This document shows, in pieces, positions 27,010 to 35,584 of a stretch of 64,000 nt of DNA. The number at the start of each line of letters is the position of its first letter. Within the stretch, counting starts at the first letter, position 1. The DNA lies in NCBI GenBank assembly GCA_963728785.1, contig CAVSKV010000002.1, positions 1,674,001 to 1,738,000 of the forward strand, in the 5' to 3' direction. Under the pieces are notes generated by a model that did not search any database, was not told the origin of the DNA, and was given only the letters and a program-made list of their open reading frames with translations. This DNA comes from JAGWRI01 sp963728785 (lineage in GTDB: Bacteria; Gemmatimonadota; Gemmatimonadetes; Gemmatimonadales; Gemmatimonadaceae). The translations under genes and the position numbers were made by a program.

Positions 27010-28565
27010 CGGCAGCGTCCCCGCCTTCGGCGGACGAAGGCCGTCACCCGAGCGAGTGGGACCTGGCCCTGCTCGTGTTGGTGGCCGCGGCCCTGGTGCG
27101 CCTGACGTTCGCTGCGCTCATTCCGCTGTTTCCGGACGAGGCGTACTACTGGGAGTGGTCACGCCATCTGGCGGCTGGCTATTTCGACCATCCGTGGGGG
27201 ATCGCCGCGTTGATTCGGGGTGGTGTGTGGTTCGCCGGGCGGGTCGGCATCGGTCCGTCCCCCGTCGCTGTGCGATTGCTCGTGATTCTCGGCGGCTTCT
27301 TTGCATCGCTCCTGGGCGTGGCCATCAGCCGCCGCCTTGGAGGAAACCGGGCGAGCCTCATCACGGCGGTCGTGTTGTCGGTAATGCCGCTCGCAGCATC
27401 CGGAATGGTGCTCGCCACGCCGGACGTGCCGCTGCTTCTTTGCACGGCAGCGGCGCTCTACGGCGTGGTCAGGGCGTTCCAGGGCCGTCCCCGCTCGGTG
27501 GCCTCCTCGGCCTGGTGGGTGGGCGCGGGCGTTGCGGTTGGACTCGCCTTCTCATCCAAGTACACATCCATCCTCCTCCCCGTGGGCGTGACGATCGCCG
27601 TACTCACGCGCCGGGGATTGCGGAGCCGGCTCGGCGAGGCCGGGCCATACGCCGCCTGTCTCGTCGCCACCATGGTATTCGTACCCGTGTTGGCCTGGAA
27701 CGCGCAGCATGGGTGGATCTCGTTCGCGTTCCAACTACACCACGGGCTCGGTGTACCCAAGGGCTCACCGCTGCAACGGGAACTCGAGCTGATCGGCGGC
27801 CAGGCGGGGCTTGCCACGCCGATCCTCGTTGTGATGCTGGCCGTGGCCGTGTGGCGCGCGCTGCGTCGCCCGAAATCTGACATTCATTACTTACTGGCCG
27901 TCGTCACGCTCACCTGCGTCGGCATGTTCGTCGCCAGCGCCGTGCGGCGCCCGGTCGAAGCGAACTGGCCCGCGATCGCCTACATCCCGGCCGTGCCGCT
28001 GCTCGCGCTCACCGATTGGAGCGTGGCGGGGCGGAAATGGCTCGCGTGGGGCGTGGCGCTCGCCGTCGCGGTGTCATCCGTGATCTACGTTCAGTCAGTG
28101 GTGCCTGTGCTGCCGCTGCCCGCCCCGCGCGATCCGATCGCGCGCTCCGCGGGCTGGGCGCAGTTGGCCGACAGTGTGGCCGCGGCCCGCCGTATCCTTG
28201 CTTCCGATAGCGTGCCCGTTTGGATCGCCGCCGATAAGTACCAGGATGCGTCGGAGCTTGCGTTTCACCTGCCGCAACGGCCCGGCACCTTTTCATTGAA
28301 CCTGTCCAGCCGCCCCAATCAATACGATCTCTGGCCCGGGTTTCCGGATCTGGCGCATCCCGGGGACGACCTGATCGTGGTGCTCGACGAGGTGCCCGAA
28401 CCGCACCACACCGCCGTGGTGCTCGCGCCGAACTTCCATTCGCTGGAGAAGGGTTCGCTCGTCCCACTCCGGCGGCGAGACGGCGAGGTAACGACCTACC
28501 GACGCGTGTGGGTGCTGCGCCACTGGAAGGGAACGTGGCCGGGGACTGAGAACGTGAAAGAGTGA
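27006..28565 (+). CDS. GT39-family membrane glycosyltransferase (ArnT/PMT-like)
   Basis: 519 aa, about ten hydrophobic segments. The first loop holds FPDEAYYWEWSRHLAAGYFDHPW, with the Asp-Glu and DHP residues typical of lipid-phosphosugar-dependent GT-C enzymes of the GT39 family. The C-terminal 130 residues are a soluble domain. It probably transfers a sugar from a polyprenyl phosphate donor to a lipid or protein on the outer face of the inner membrane; the acceptor is unknown. Translation is coupled to the PHP gene by ATGA overlap. Confidence 0.85.
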   Translation: MTAASPPSADEGRHPSEWDLALLVLVAAALVRLTFAALIPLFPDEAYYWEWSRHLAAGYFDHPWGIAALIRGGVWFAGRVGIGPSPVAVRLLVILGGFFASLLGVAISRRLGGNRASLITAVVLSVMPLAASGMVLATPDVPLLLCTAAALYGVVRAFQGRPRSVASSAWWVGAGVAVGLAFSSKYTSILLPVGVTIAVLTRRGLRSRLGEAGPYAACLVATMVFVPVLAWNAQHGWISFAFQLHHGLGVPKGSPLQRELELIGGQAGLATPILVVMLAVAVWRALRRPKSDIHYLLAVVTLTCVGMFVASAVRRPVEANWPAIAYIPAVPLLALTDWSVAGRKWLAWGVALAVAVSSVIYVQSVVPVLPLPAPRDPIARSAGWAQLADSVAAARRILASDSVPVWIAADKYQDASELAFHLPQRPGTFSLNLSSRPNQYDLWPGFPDLAHPGDDLIVVLDEVPEPHHTAVVLAPNFHSLEKGSLVPLRRRDGEVTTYRRVWVLRHWKGTWPGTENVKE

Positions 28566-28571
28566 AAGGCG

Positions 28572-28587
28572 AACGGCAATCGCCGTT
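28572..28587. terminator. Hairpin between convergent genes, possible terminator
   Basis: AACGGC-AATC-GCCGTT forms a perfect 6-bp stem just after the glycosyltransferase stop (28565) and before the MarR stop (28612). An imperfect extension (GTGAAAGG... against ...CGCTCTCAC) lengthens it. T-rich sequence follows weakly on the plus strand. Confidence 0.45.
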
Positions 28588-28611
28588 TCCCGCTCTCACC
28601 GTCTTACCTCT

Positions 28612-29103
28612 TCAATCGTTCCCTCTCCGAATCGCATCCAACGTCCGGATCAACTCCCGTGTCTCGGCGGCCGTCAGCATCTCCACTGCGGCATCGTCGT
28701 AGGCGTTAACCGGCGCGTCGAGACGCGCCAGGAGCGCCAGACCCTCGGGCGTGATGTAGCACATCACCTGGCGCCGGTCGGCCGAAGAGCGGTCGCGGCG
28801 CGCGTGGCCCGCCCGCTCCAACCGGTCGATCAATCGCGTGACGCCAGGGGATACGTCCACCATGCGATCGCGGATCGCCAGCGTGGGAATGCCGTCGTCT
28901 CCGGCGCCCCTGAGGATGCGCAACACGTTGTATTGCTGCTGCGAAACGCCCTCCCGGGCCACGATAGCGTTCAGGCGCCGTTCGATGAGCGAGGCGGTGC
29001 GCATGATTCCGATGATGGCTTCGGCGCCGATCGAATGAAACGGACGCTTCTGCTGGATTTCGCGCTGGATTGCGCTGTCGGGTCTGCTCGTGGGCATGGC
29101 CAT
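28612..29103 (-). CDS. MarR-family transcriptional regulator
   Basis: 163 aa winged-helix DNA-binding protein. The recognition region and wing are visible: GVSQQQYNVLRILRGAG, PTLAIRDRMVDVSPGVTRL (recognition helix) and SADRRQVMCYITPEG (wing). Such proteins act as dimers on palindromes and often respond to phenolic ligands or oxidants. It follows the metallo-beta-lactamase gene by 6 bp on the same strand, so they are probably co-transcribed. The sequence TATACT 8 nt before the ATG might give it a separate promoter. Confidence 0.88.
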   Translation of the reverse strand: MAMPTSRPDSAIQREIQQKRPFHSIGAEAIIGIMRTASLIERRLNAIVAREGVSQQQYNVLRILRGAGDDGIPTLAIRDRMVDVSPGVTRLIDRLERAGHARRDRSSADRRQVMCYITPEGLALLARLDAPVNAYDDAAVEMLTAAETRELIRTLDAIRRGND

Positions 29104-29109
29104 GGCCGA

Positions 29110-30006
29110 TCAGTATATCCCCAAGTCGTGGGCCGACACCACCCGTCCCGAAAACCGTGTGGCGACCTGGCGCACGAGATCGGCATCGGTGCCGCCCCAA
29201 AACAGTTGATGGACGAGGAGCAGCAGCCTGGGCCTGGCGCGGGCGGCCAACTCTCCCAACTCGTACGTAGACGTGTGGTACCGTGAATGATAGGCCTGCC
29301 AGGCGGGCGGCCGCTTCTTGAACGTCTCCGCGTCGAACACTTCGTGGACGAGCACGTCGCAGCCGTTACAGGCGCGAACCACGGCTTCCGTGGGACGCGT
29401 ATCTCCGCTCACGACGATCACCCGGTCGCGGGTCTCGAAGCGGTAGCCGAACGCGTAATCCCAACTGCCGTGCTCCACCCGGAAGGCGCGTACGATCACG
29501 TTGCTGTCGCGATAGACAACCCCGTCGTTGGTAAACTCGTGTACGATTGTCTTCCATCCCGTCTTGTTCGTGGGCTCGCCGCCGTCCAGCCGGATATGGA
29601 TGTCCTCGGCATATGCCGAATCGAGGAATGCCACCATGGCTCGCGTGCCCGGTGGTCCGAACACGCGCAGCGGGGCCGTGCGGTCCAGCACCCATGGCGA
29701 CAGCATGAGATCGGGTAGGCCAAGGGTGTGATCGGAATGCAGGTGCGTGAGGAAGACGACGTTGAGCTTCGGCACCTCCAGCGCCGCAATTCCCTCGCGC
29801 GCCGCCGCTGCGGCGCGCCGCACGACCCCAGGGCCGGCGTCGACGAGATACGCGTGGCCACCGGCAATGATCGCGATCGCCGGACCAGACCGGTCCGGAT
29901 CGGCGTTGGGCGTGCCCGTGCCGAGCACCACCACGCGCGCCTGCTGCGCGTGCGCGACGGTGGATATGGCAACCGACAGCAAGAGCGCGAATCGGAGAAA
30001 GGTCAT
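29110..30006 (-). CDS. Exported metallo-beta-lactamase-fold hydrolase
   Basis: 298 aa. ATG 30004-30006 begins a signal peptide (MTFLRFALLLSVAISTVAHA, AxA cleavage), so the enzyme is periplasmic. The metal motif THLHSDHTLGLPD near residue 95 and later VSGDTRPTE and HQLF/HDLG positions match the RNase Z/arylsulfatase-like branch. A secreted form argues against tRNA processing and for hydrolysis of an external ester or lactone. A start 35 codons upstream is possible but would bury the signal peptide. It is divergent from the M20 peptidase gene. Confidence 0.85.
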   Translation of the reverse strand: MTFLRFALLLSVAISTVAHAQQARVVVLGTGTPNADPDRSGPAIAIIAGGHAYLVDAGPGVVRRAAAAAREGIAALEVPKLNVVFLTHLHSDHTLGLPDLMLSPWVLDRTAPLRVFGPPGTRAMVAFLDSAYAEDIHIRLDGGEPTNKTGWKTIVHEFTNDGVVYRDSNVIVRAFRVEHGSWDYAFGYRFETRDRVIVVSGDTRPTEAVVRACNGCDVLVHEVFDAETFKKRPPAWQAYHSRYHTSTYELGELAARARPRLLLLVHQLFWGGTDADLVRQVATRFSGRVVSAHDLGIY

Positions 30007-30173
30007 GGGTGCGAAATCGGCCGAGCGGGAACTCACATGCCAACAGTATGGCGGCCGGAACCCGGAAAGGTCAGAGGCCGACGGTACCGTTTTTCCGTAC
30101 CGGCCTTTCACGGGAATGGCCGTGCGCCCCTCCGGTCTTGCGCACCATCGGTCCCCTGCCGTTTCTTTGTTCC

Positions 30174-31553
30174 ATGCCCCTTCCTCCGGATCTCGACGCG
30201 TTCTTCGTCGCCAACGACGCGCGCATTCGCAATGAACTCTTCGATCTGCTGCGCATTCCGAGCGTGAGTGCCCGGTCGGAGCATAACGCCGATACCACCA
30301 GGGCCGCGCAGTGGGTGGCAGACAACATGAGCAACGCCGGCCTGCGGGCCAGCGTCCACCCCACCTCCGGCCACCCGATCGTGATCGGCGAGTGGCGCGG
30401 GGCCGGCGCTGATGCGCCCACCGTGCTCATCTACGGCCACTACGACGTGCAGCCCGCCGAGCCGCTGGACCTGTGGGAGAGCCCGCCCTTCGAGCCCACC
30501 ATCCGCGCCGGCAAGTTGTTTGCGCGCGGCTCCGCGGATGACAAGGGGCAGCTGTTCGTGCACATGAAGGCGCTCGAGGCGCACCTCAAGGTACGTGGGT
30601 CACTGCCCATCAACGTCATCGTGTTGACAGAGGGCGAGGAGGAGGTCGGGAGCGACCATCTCGCTGAATTCATCGAGTCCCACAAGGTCGAACTGGCGTG
30701 CAGCGCCGTCGTCATCTCCGACTCGTCAATGTTCGCGCCGGGGCTGCCGTCCATCCTGTCGTCGCTGCGCGGGCTGGCCTACTTCCAGATCGACGTCACC
30801 GGGCCGGCCACCGATCTCCATTCGGGCAGCTATGGCGGCGCGGTGATCAATCCGGCCATGGCGCTGGCCCGCATTCTCGCCACCATGCACGACGTCGACG
30901 GGCACATCGCGATTGCCGGGTTCTATGACAAGGTGCGTGATTCGGGAGAAAAGGCACGCCGCGAAATGAAGGCGCTGCCGTTCGAAGACGAGCAGTTCCT
31001 GGCCGAGACCGGCGCGCCGGCGCTGGGCGGTGAGAAGGGGTTCACGACGCTCGAACGCATCTGGATGCGTCCCACGTGCGAGGTGAACGGGTTGCTCAGC
31101 GGGTACACCGGTGAGGGCGCCAAGACGGTACTCCCGTCCAAGGCCATGGCCAAAGTGAGTTGTCGCCTGGTGCCCGATCAGGATCCGCGGGAGATCGAGC
31201 GCCTGATGCAGGCCCACGTAGAGCGCGTGGCGCCAGACGGCGTGAACGTCACGGTCAGGGCGCTCCATGGCGGCAGGCCCTGGCGCGCCCAGTTGGATGG
31301 CCCGCTGTACGACGCGGCGCGCAAGGCGCTCACGGCAGCGTTCAATACTCCGCCGGTGATCACCGGCGAGGGTGGTTCCATTCCGGTGGTCGACGACTTC
31401 CAGCGCATTCTGAGCGCTCCCGTGTTGCTCATGGGGTTCGGGCTTCCGGGCGAGAACGCCCACGCCCCCAATGAGTGGATAAGCGTGGACAACTTCACCA
31501 AGGGCCTCAGGGCCGTGGCCGTCCTATACGAGGAGCTGGGAAAGAAAGACTGA
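30174..31553 (+). CDS. M20-family dipeptidase
   Basis: 459 aa zinc exopeptidase of the PepV/CNDP type, cytosolic. Motifs are YGHYDVQPAEP (metal ligands), ARGSADDKGQ (bridging Asp), LTEGEEEVGSDH (catalytic Glu pair) and the dimerisation-domain sequence GPATDLHSGSYGGAV. Full length. ATG 30174 precedes the conserved N-terminal helix (DLDAFFVANDARIRNEL); no ribosome-binding site is evident. Convergent with rho. Confidence 0.92.
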   Translation: MPLPPDLDAFFVANDARIRNELFDLLRIPSVSARSEHNADTTRAAQWVADNMSNAGLRASVHPTSGHPIVIGEWRGAGADAPTVLIYGHYDVQPAEPLDLWESPPFEPTIRAGKLFARGSADDKGQLFVHMKALEAHLKVRGSLPINVIVLTEGEEEVGSDHLAEFIESHKVELACSAVVISDSSMFAPGLPSILSSLRGLAYFQIDVTGPATDLHSGSYGGAVINPAMALARILATMHDVDGHIAIAGFYDKVRDSGEKARREMKALPFEDEQFLAETGAPALGGEKGFTTLERIWMRPTCEVNGLLSGYTGEGAKTVLPSKAMAKVSCRLVPDQDPREIERLMQAHVERVAPDGVNVTVRALHGGRPWRAQLDGPLYDAARKALTAAFNTPPVITGEGGSIPVVDDFQRILSAPVLLMGFGLPGENAHAPNEWISVDNFTKGLRAVAVLYEELGKKD

Positions 31554-31578
31554 ACGCCGGGAGCGCCAGTTACGACGC

Positions 31579-33186
31579 CTACAGCCCCTCGAGCAGTGCG
31601 TCGTTGTTTGGCGTCGCCGCGATGCGCTTGATCAGCCATTCCATGGCCGCCTGCGGTGGCATCTGGGCCAATCCACGCCGCAGCGTATAGACGTTGTCCA
31701 ACTGCTCGGGTCGGAACAGCTTCTCCTCCCGCCGTGTGCCGCTGGTCGCGATATCGATGGCCGGGTAGATGCGCTTCTCGGCCAGCGGGCGGTCGAGCTT
31801 GATCTCACAGTTGCCCGTGCCCTTGAACTCCTCGAAGATCACGTCATCCATGCGGGAGCCAGTCTCCACCAGCGCCGTGGCGATGATCGTCAGCGAGCCG
31901 CCCCCCGCGCTGGGCAATACGTTGCGCGCCGAGCCGAAGAACGCCTTGGGCTTGGCCATCGCCGTAGCATCGAGACCGCCCGATAGCGTGCGCCCCGTTC
32001 CGCGCTCGGCCGTGTTGTGCGCGCGGGCCATGCGCGTCAGCGAGTCGAGGACGATTACGACGTCGCGCCCCAGTTCCACCTGGCGCCGCGCGTGCTCGAG
32101 CACCATCTCGGTCACGTCCACGTGCCGTTGCGCCGGCTGATCGAAGCTCGAAGCGATCACCTCGCCGACCCCCCACGAAATCGCTTCACTCACTTCCTCG
32201 GGGCGTTCGTCCACGAGCAGGATGAGCAGCACTGCGTTGGGGTGGTTGATCGCCACACCCTCCGTGATTGCGTGCAACAGCGTGGTCTTGCCGGCGCGCG
32301 CCGGAGCGACGATGAGCGCCCGCTGGCCGAAGCCGATCGGCGCGATCAGATCGATGGCACGTCGGATGAGTTCGGGGCCGCCCTTGGCCGGCCGCCCTGT
32401 TTCGAGGAACAGCTTCCGCTCCGGGTAGGAGGCGATCAGGGAGGCGAAGTCCGGACGCTTGGAGCTGTTGGCTGGATCCTCGCCATTGATGGAGCGGATC
32501 TCCGTTACCACGAGGCGGCCGCGATGGTCCCGGGCCACGGCGCAGTCCAGCGTGTCGCTCTTCCGCAAGCCGAACTGCCGCACGAGCTGAGTGGCGACCT
32601 GAGCGTCTCCCGCTTCGCCCAGATAGCTGGCTTCGGCCCGGCGCAGGAATCCGCTGTCGCGCTGCGGATCGAACCACCCCTTCTGGTCGCCGGCCGGCGT
32701 GAGCACCACGGGCGCCTGTGGGGACTGGGTGTCGCGGGGCTCCCGGTTTTCGGGGCGGTTGTCACCGCCCGCCCGGTTCTCCCCACCGCCGCGATTGTCG
32801 CGAGTGCGTCCGCGTCCGCGATTGCGCCGGTGGCGGCGCCCGTTGCGTTCATGGCGATTGCCCCCTTGGTCCTGCGGCCGCGGCGCCGCGTATTCCCCGG
32901 TGCCGTTGGAGGAGGCGCCATCCGGGCTCTCGGCCGGGATGGCCGGGGCCTCGAAAGGCTCCGCGTTCGATTCGCCGTGGGCCGGCAACCGTTCGTTCAG
33001 GTCGGAGGCAGGCATACGGGCGGAGGCGGGGGATGAGGCGTCGAAGGCGCTGACGCTGGATTCACCCTCGGGGGGCATGTCCATGGAGGCGTCCCGGTAC
33101 GGGTTGGGCTCGCCCGATGCCTCGCTTTCGGGGCGGGGCGGACGAGTGCCACGGCCACGGCGAGGTGGGCGGCGATGTTCGGTCAT
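31579..33186 (-). CDS. rho: Transcription termination factor Rho with RG-rich extension
   Basis: 535 aa, over 100 longer than E. coli Rho. The hexameric RNA helicase core starts near residue 165 with an RNA-binding cold-shock-like domain (SGFLRRAEASYLG). The ATPase has the P-loop APARAGKTT (Lys300), a Walker B region VVIVLDSLTR and a Q-loop/R-loop region (GGLDATAMAKPK, GSRMDDVIFEEFKGTGNCE). Residues 1-160 are low-complexity and acidic/proline-rich, with a strongly basic RG/RN-rich part at about 109-150. Such extensions in other phyla raise RNA affinity and can drive condensation. Start ATG 33184-33186. Confidence 0.95.
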   Translation of the reverse strand: MTEHRRPPRRGRGTRPPRPESEASGEPNPYRDASMDMPPEGESSVSAFDASSPASARMPASDLNERLPAHGESNAEPFEAPAIPAESPDGASSNGTGEYAAPRPQDQGGNRHERNGRRHRRNRGRGRTRDNRGGGENRAGGDNRPENREPRDTQSPQAPVVLTPAGDQKGWFDPQRDSGFLRRAEASYLGEAGDAQVATQLVRQFGLRKSDTLDCAVARDHRGRLVVTEIRSINGEDPANSSKRPDFASLIASYPERKLFLETGRPAKGGPELIRRAIDLIAPIGFGQRALIVAPARAGKTTLLHAITEGVAINHPNAVLLILLVDERPEEVSEAISWGVGEVIASSFDQPAQRHVDVTEMVLEHARRQVELGRDVVIVLDSLTRMARAHNTAERGTGRTLSGGLDATAMAKPKAFFGSARNVLPSAGGGSLTIIATALVETGSRMDDVIFEEFKGTGNCEIKLDRPLAEKRIYPAIDIATSGTRREEKLFRPEQLDNVYTLRRGLAQMPPQAAMEWLIKRIAATPNNDALLEGL

Positions 33187-33626
33187 TCTGCTGATGGTTG
33201 GGGAAAACGGAAACTCATGATTCGGATCGCCCACGCTCAGCGGTGGGCCGGCTCTGCTGTGCGTGCACCATTCCCTGCGCGCTTCGGCGCATGTGCTCGA
33301 TGTTGACCCGGGCGAAGAAATTCGCAGCGCGGTCGAGCGCAAACTGTGAGGATGTGGTGCGACGCGACTCTGGCGTTGACTTGTCTCGCTCGCGGCGCGG
33401 ATGGGTCACGCGTCGACGACCGGGGTGCTACGGGGCGCGGCCTCCTCGCCATCATCCACTCGCACGTGAGGGACGGGCTGCCGCACGATCGGCCGGAAGG
33501 ACGGTACTGGTCGTACCGGCGGATGCATGGAGTATCGACAACCGGCGCCGTTCGCGCAACCCTTGGCCGATTTTGACCCTGGTAAGGCCGTTAGGCGGCT
33601 GGCCGGCCGTCTGATAGTATTGGGTC
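33187..33626. other. 440-bp divergent intergenic region (rho leader)
   Basis: Between the rho start and the TPR-like gene. No conserved gene is seen; a 64-codon frame on the minus strand (33215-33409) is Arg/Ser-rich and unsupported. The region upstream of rho has a long leader, which in other bacteria allows rho autoregulation. The right end carries an extended -10 box for the plus-strand gene. Confidence 0.5.
33612..33620 (+). promoter_or_regulatory. Candidate extended -10 of a leaderless gene
   Basis: TGATAGTAT matches an extended -10 (TGnTANNNT). Its hexamer TAGTAT (33615-33620) ends 6 nt before the ATG at 33627, so the transcript should start at or next to the start codon. A poor -35 (TTAGGC) lies 18 bp upstream. 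Confidence 0.45.
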
Positions 33627-34220
33627 ATGACGCTTTCCGGTATGGACGCCCCAACCGCGTTGCGCGAGGCCGTGGAGGAATACGAGCGCACCGACAACGT
33701 CGGGGTCTTGTTCGATCGCGTGCGGGCGGTGGCAGCGGCCGTATCGTCGGACCAACTCAAGCACGCGTGCATTCCGTTTCGCGACCTACCGGAAGTGATC
33801 ATACCCGCCTACGAACAAGTCGTGTCACAGGTTCCGGATGATGCTCAGGCGCTGGTCGTGCTCGCCAACGCGTACTGGCTTACCGGCCGGGGCCCCGACG
33901 TCGTGGGCGACCTCGCGTCGCGCGCCATCGCCGCCGACGCAACCAACCGCGGCGCCTGGCATCTGTGGGCCCTTTCGGAGTCGGACATTCGCGAACGCGT
34001 GGGTCGGTGGCAGCAGGTCGCCCGGCGGTTTCCCGACGATCAGCTGGCACGGGCAGCGATGGCCGACAACGCAACCAGTCTGGCCAGCGCCGAGCACGAT
34101 CCGCTTGCCCTCGACCTCGCCATTCGCACATTTGAAGGATTGCTTGCCGAGAGCACGCAGGCGCCGCAGCGCGCGGCGCTGGAGTCCACGTTGAAGACAC
34201 TGCGGGGGTGGACGCTGTGA
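33627..34220 (+). CDS. TPR-like helical protein of unknown function
   Basis: 197 aa, helical, with two or three degenerate tetratricopeptide-like units (PDDAQALVVLANAYWLTGRG followed by TNRGAWHLWALSESD). It has no signal peptide or catalytic motif, so it is probably a cytosolic scaffold. Its stop overlaps the GTG of the AhpD-like gene as GTGA, so the two are translationally coupled and may act together. Confidence 0.6.
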   Translation: MTLSGMDAPTALREAVEEYERTDNVGVLFDRVRAVAAAVSSDQLKHACIPFRDLPEVIIPAYEQVVSQVPDDAQALVVLANAYWLTGRGPDVVGDLASRAIAADATNRGAWHLWALSESDIRERVGRWQQVARRFPDDQLARAAMADNATSLASAEHDPLALDLAIRTFEGLLAESTQAPQRAALESTLKTLRGWTL

Positions 34221-34588
34221 GCGGGGACACACACGAGCACGGGAACTCACTGACCGAGTTCCGGGTGTACCGGGAGCGGATGAATGCCGAGATCCTCGGC
34301 GAGAACAACCTCGTACTCAATCGCTTCTTCGCGTTGGATGGCCGGGCGTACGAAGCTGGGGCGCTCGACGTGAAGACCAAGGAGTTGCTCGGTCTGGTGG
34401 CTTCACTGGTGTTGCGCTGTGACGACTGCGTGACCTACCATCTGGTCCGCTGTGCGGAGGAAGGCGTCACTCGTGGGCAGCTGTTTGAGTCGCTGTCCAT
34501 TGGGCTCATCGTCGGCGGATCGATCGTCATTCCCCATCTGCGGAGGGCCGTGGACCGGTGGGGCGAACTGGAGCGGGCCTCGGCCTGA
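34217..34588 (+). CDS. AhpD-like / carboxymuconolactone decarboxylase-family protein
   Basis: 123 aa from GTG 34217. The core LGLVASLVLRCDDCVTYHLVRC contains the CxxC (CDDC) and downstream His characteristic of AhpD-like CMD proteins, which act as small thiol reductants or peroxidase partners. The GTGA overlap with the preceding stop chooses this start; a GTG three codons earlier (34208) is also in frame. Likely cytosolic redox role; the substrate is unknown. Confidence 0.82.
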   Translation: MSGDTHEHGNSLTEFRVYRERMNAEILGENNLVLNRFFALDGRAYEAGALDVKTKELLGLVASLVLRCDDCVTYHLVRCAEEGVTRGQLFESLSIGLIVGGSIVIPHLRRAVDRWGELERASA

Positions 34589-34736
34589 GGCGCCCCCAGC
34601 TATCGCGCCGGGAAGGTTGAGGCTGATTTGACGAAGCCGGTTTCTTGCGAAATGTTCTTGTGGGTCGGCGGGCCCACAGGTTCAAATTCCCGTCCGGGTC
34701 TTACCTACCCCCGCCCAAAACGAGCGAGCGAATCCG

Positions 34737-35483
34737 ATGGATTCCCCCAATGCGATGTCACCGGACCCCTCTTCCACGTCGCAGGCTAGCGCGTCGGTCT
34801 GGGAGGACTTTCTCGACATCTTTTATGCGCCATCCAAGGTCTTTGCGCGCCGCGCGAACGGAAACTTCTGGATTCCGTTGTTGCTCGTGACCGTGCTCAT
34901 CGCCGTGCTTGCCTACGCCAACCGAAACATCATGCGGCCGGTGTTCGAGACCGAGTTCGCAAAGGGCGCAGCGGCTGCGATGAAGGCCAACCCGCAGATC
35001 ACGCAGGACATGCTGAACAAGATGCGCGACACCAGTTTCGCGTTCGCGCAATATGGAACGGTCGTGGTCATTCCGATCGTGATCCTCGTCATGGGATTCG
35101 TGACGTGGCTCGGGGCGAAGTTCCTGGACGCCAAGATCACGTGGAATTCGGCGCTCGTTATCGTGTCCTATGCGACCGTGCCGAAAGTCGCCCAGCAAAT
35201 CATCCTGTCGGTGCAGGGGCTGCTGATGGATCCGTCGAAGCTGACTTCACTGTTTAGTATCGAGATCGGTCCAGGCCGGTTTATGGATTCGGCGTCCATC
35301 AACCCCATGCTTGGCGCCGTCGTCCATCGTCTGGATCTGTTTGTCCTTTGGAGCCTGGTCCTGATCGCGATCGGTGTGGCAGTGATCGGCAAGGCTTCCA
35401 AAGCCAAGTCATGGGCATTCGGAATTGGCCTCTGGGTGCTGACGCTGGCCCCGGGGCTGTACAGCGCCTTCCGCCAGATGTAA
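34737..35483 (+). CDS. YIP1-family membrane protein
   Basis: 248 aa with about five hydrophobic segments typical of the bacterial Yip1 domain. The N-terminal FYAPSKVFARR is a family hallmark (DIFxxPxxxF). The first 20 residues are Ser/Pro-rich. Function is unknown; family members sit in the inner membrane. It is an isolated gene between an AhpD-like gene and a convergent deacetylase. Confidence 0.75.
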   Translation: MDSPNAMSPDPSSTSQASASVWEDFLDIFYAPSKVFARRANGNFWIPLLLVTVLIAVLAYANRNIMRPVFETEFAKGAAAAMKANPQITQDMLNKMRDTSFAFAQYGTVVVIPIVILVMGFVTWLGAKFLDAKITWNSALVIVSYATVPKVAQQIILSVQGLLMDPSKLTSLFSIEIGPGRFMDSASINPMLGAVVHRLDLFVLWSLVLIAIGVAVIGKASKAKSWAFGIGLWVLTLAPGLYSAFRQM

Positions 35484-35507
35484 CCGATAGCGATTGGCAG
35501 CTGCCGA

Positions 35508-35527
35508 TCAGCCAAGTTCGGCTGATT
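35508..35527. terminator. Hairpin between convergent genes, possible bidirectional terminator
   Basis: ATCAGCC-AAGTTC-GGCTGAT, a perfect 7-bp stem with a 6-nt loop, between the YIP1 stop (35483) and the deacetylase stop (35585). There is no T-run. Confidence 0.4.
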
Positions 35528-35584
35528 CACGAATCGTGCGCCACGTCTCAATCTTCGCACCGTCGGTCGTGCAGCCCGCGGCGT

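Noticed and set aside
33215..33409. 64-codon minus-strand frame in the rho leader
   Set aside because: No clear ribosome-binding site, no family features and Arg/Ser-rich composition; it could be a leader peptide but nothing supports it.
34670..34700. GGTTCAAATTCC, which looks like a tRNA T-loop
   Set aside because: The neighbouring bases do not give a paired T-stem, D-arm or anticodon arm, and the sequence after it has no acceptor complement upstream. It is a chance match.
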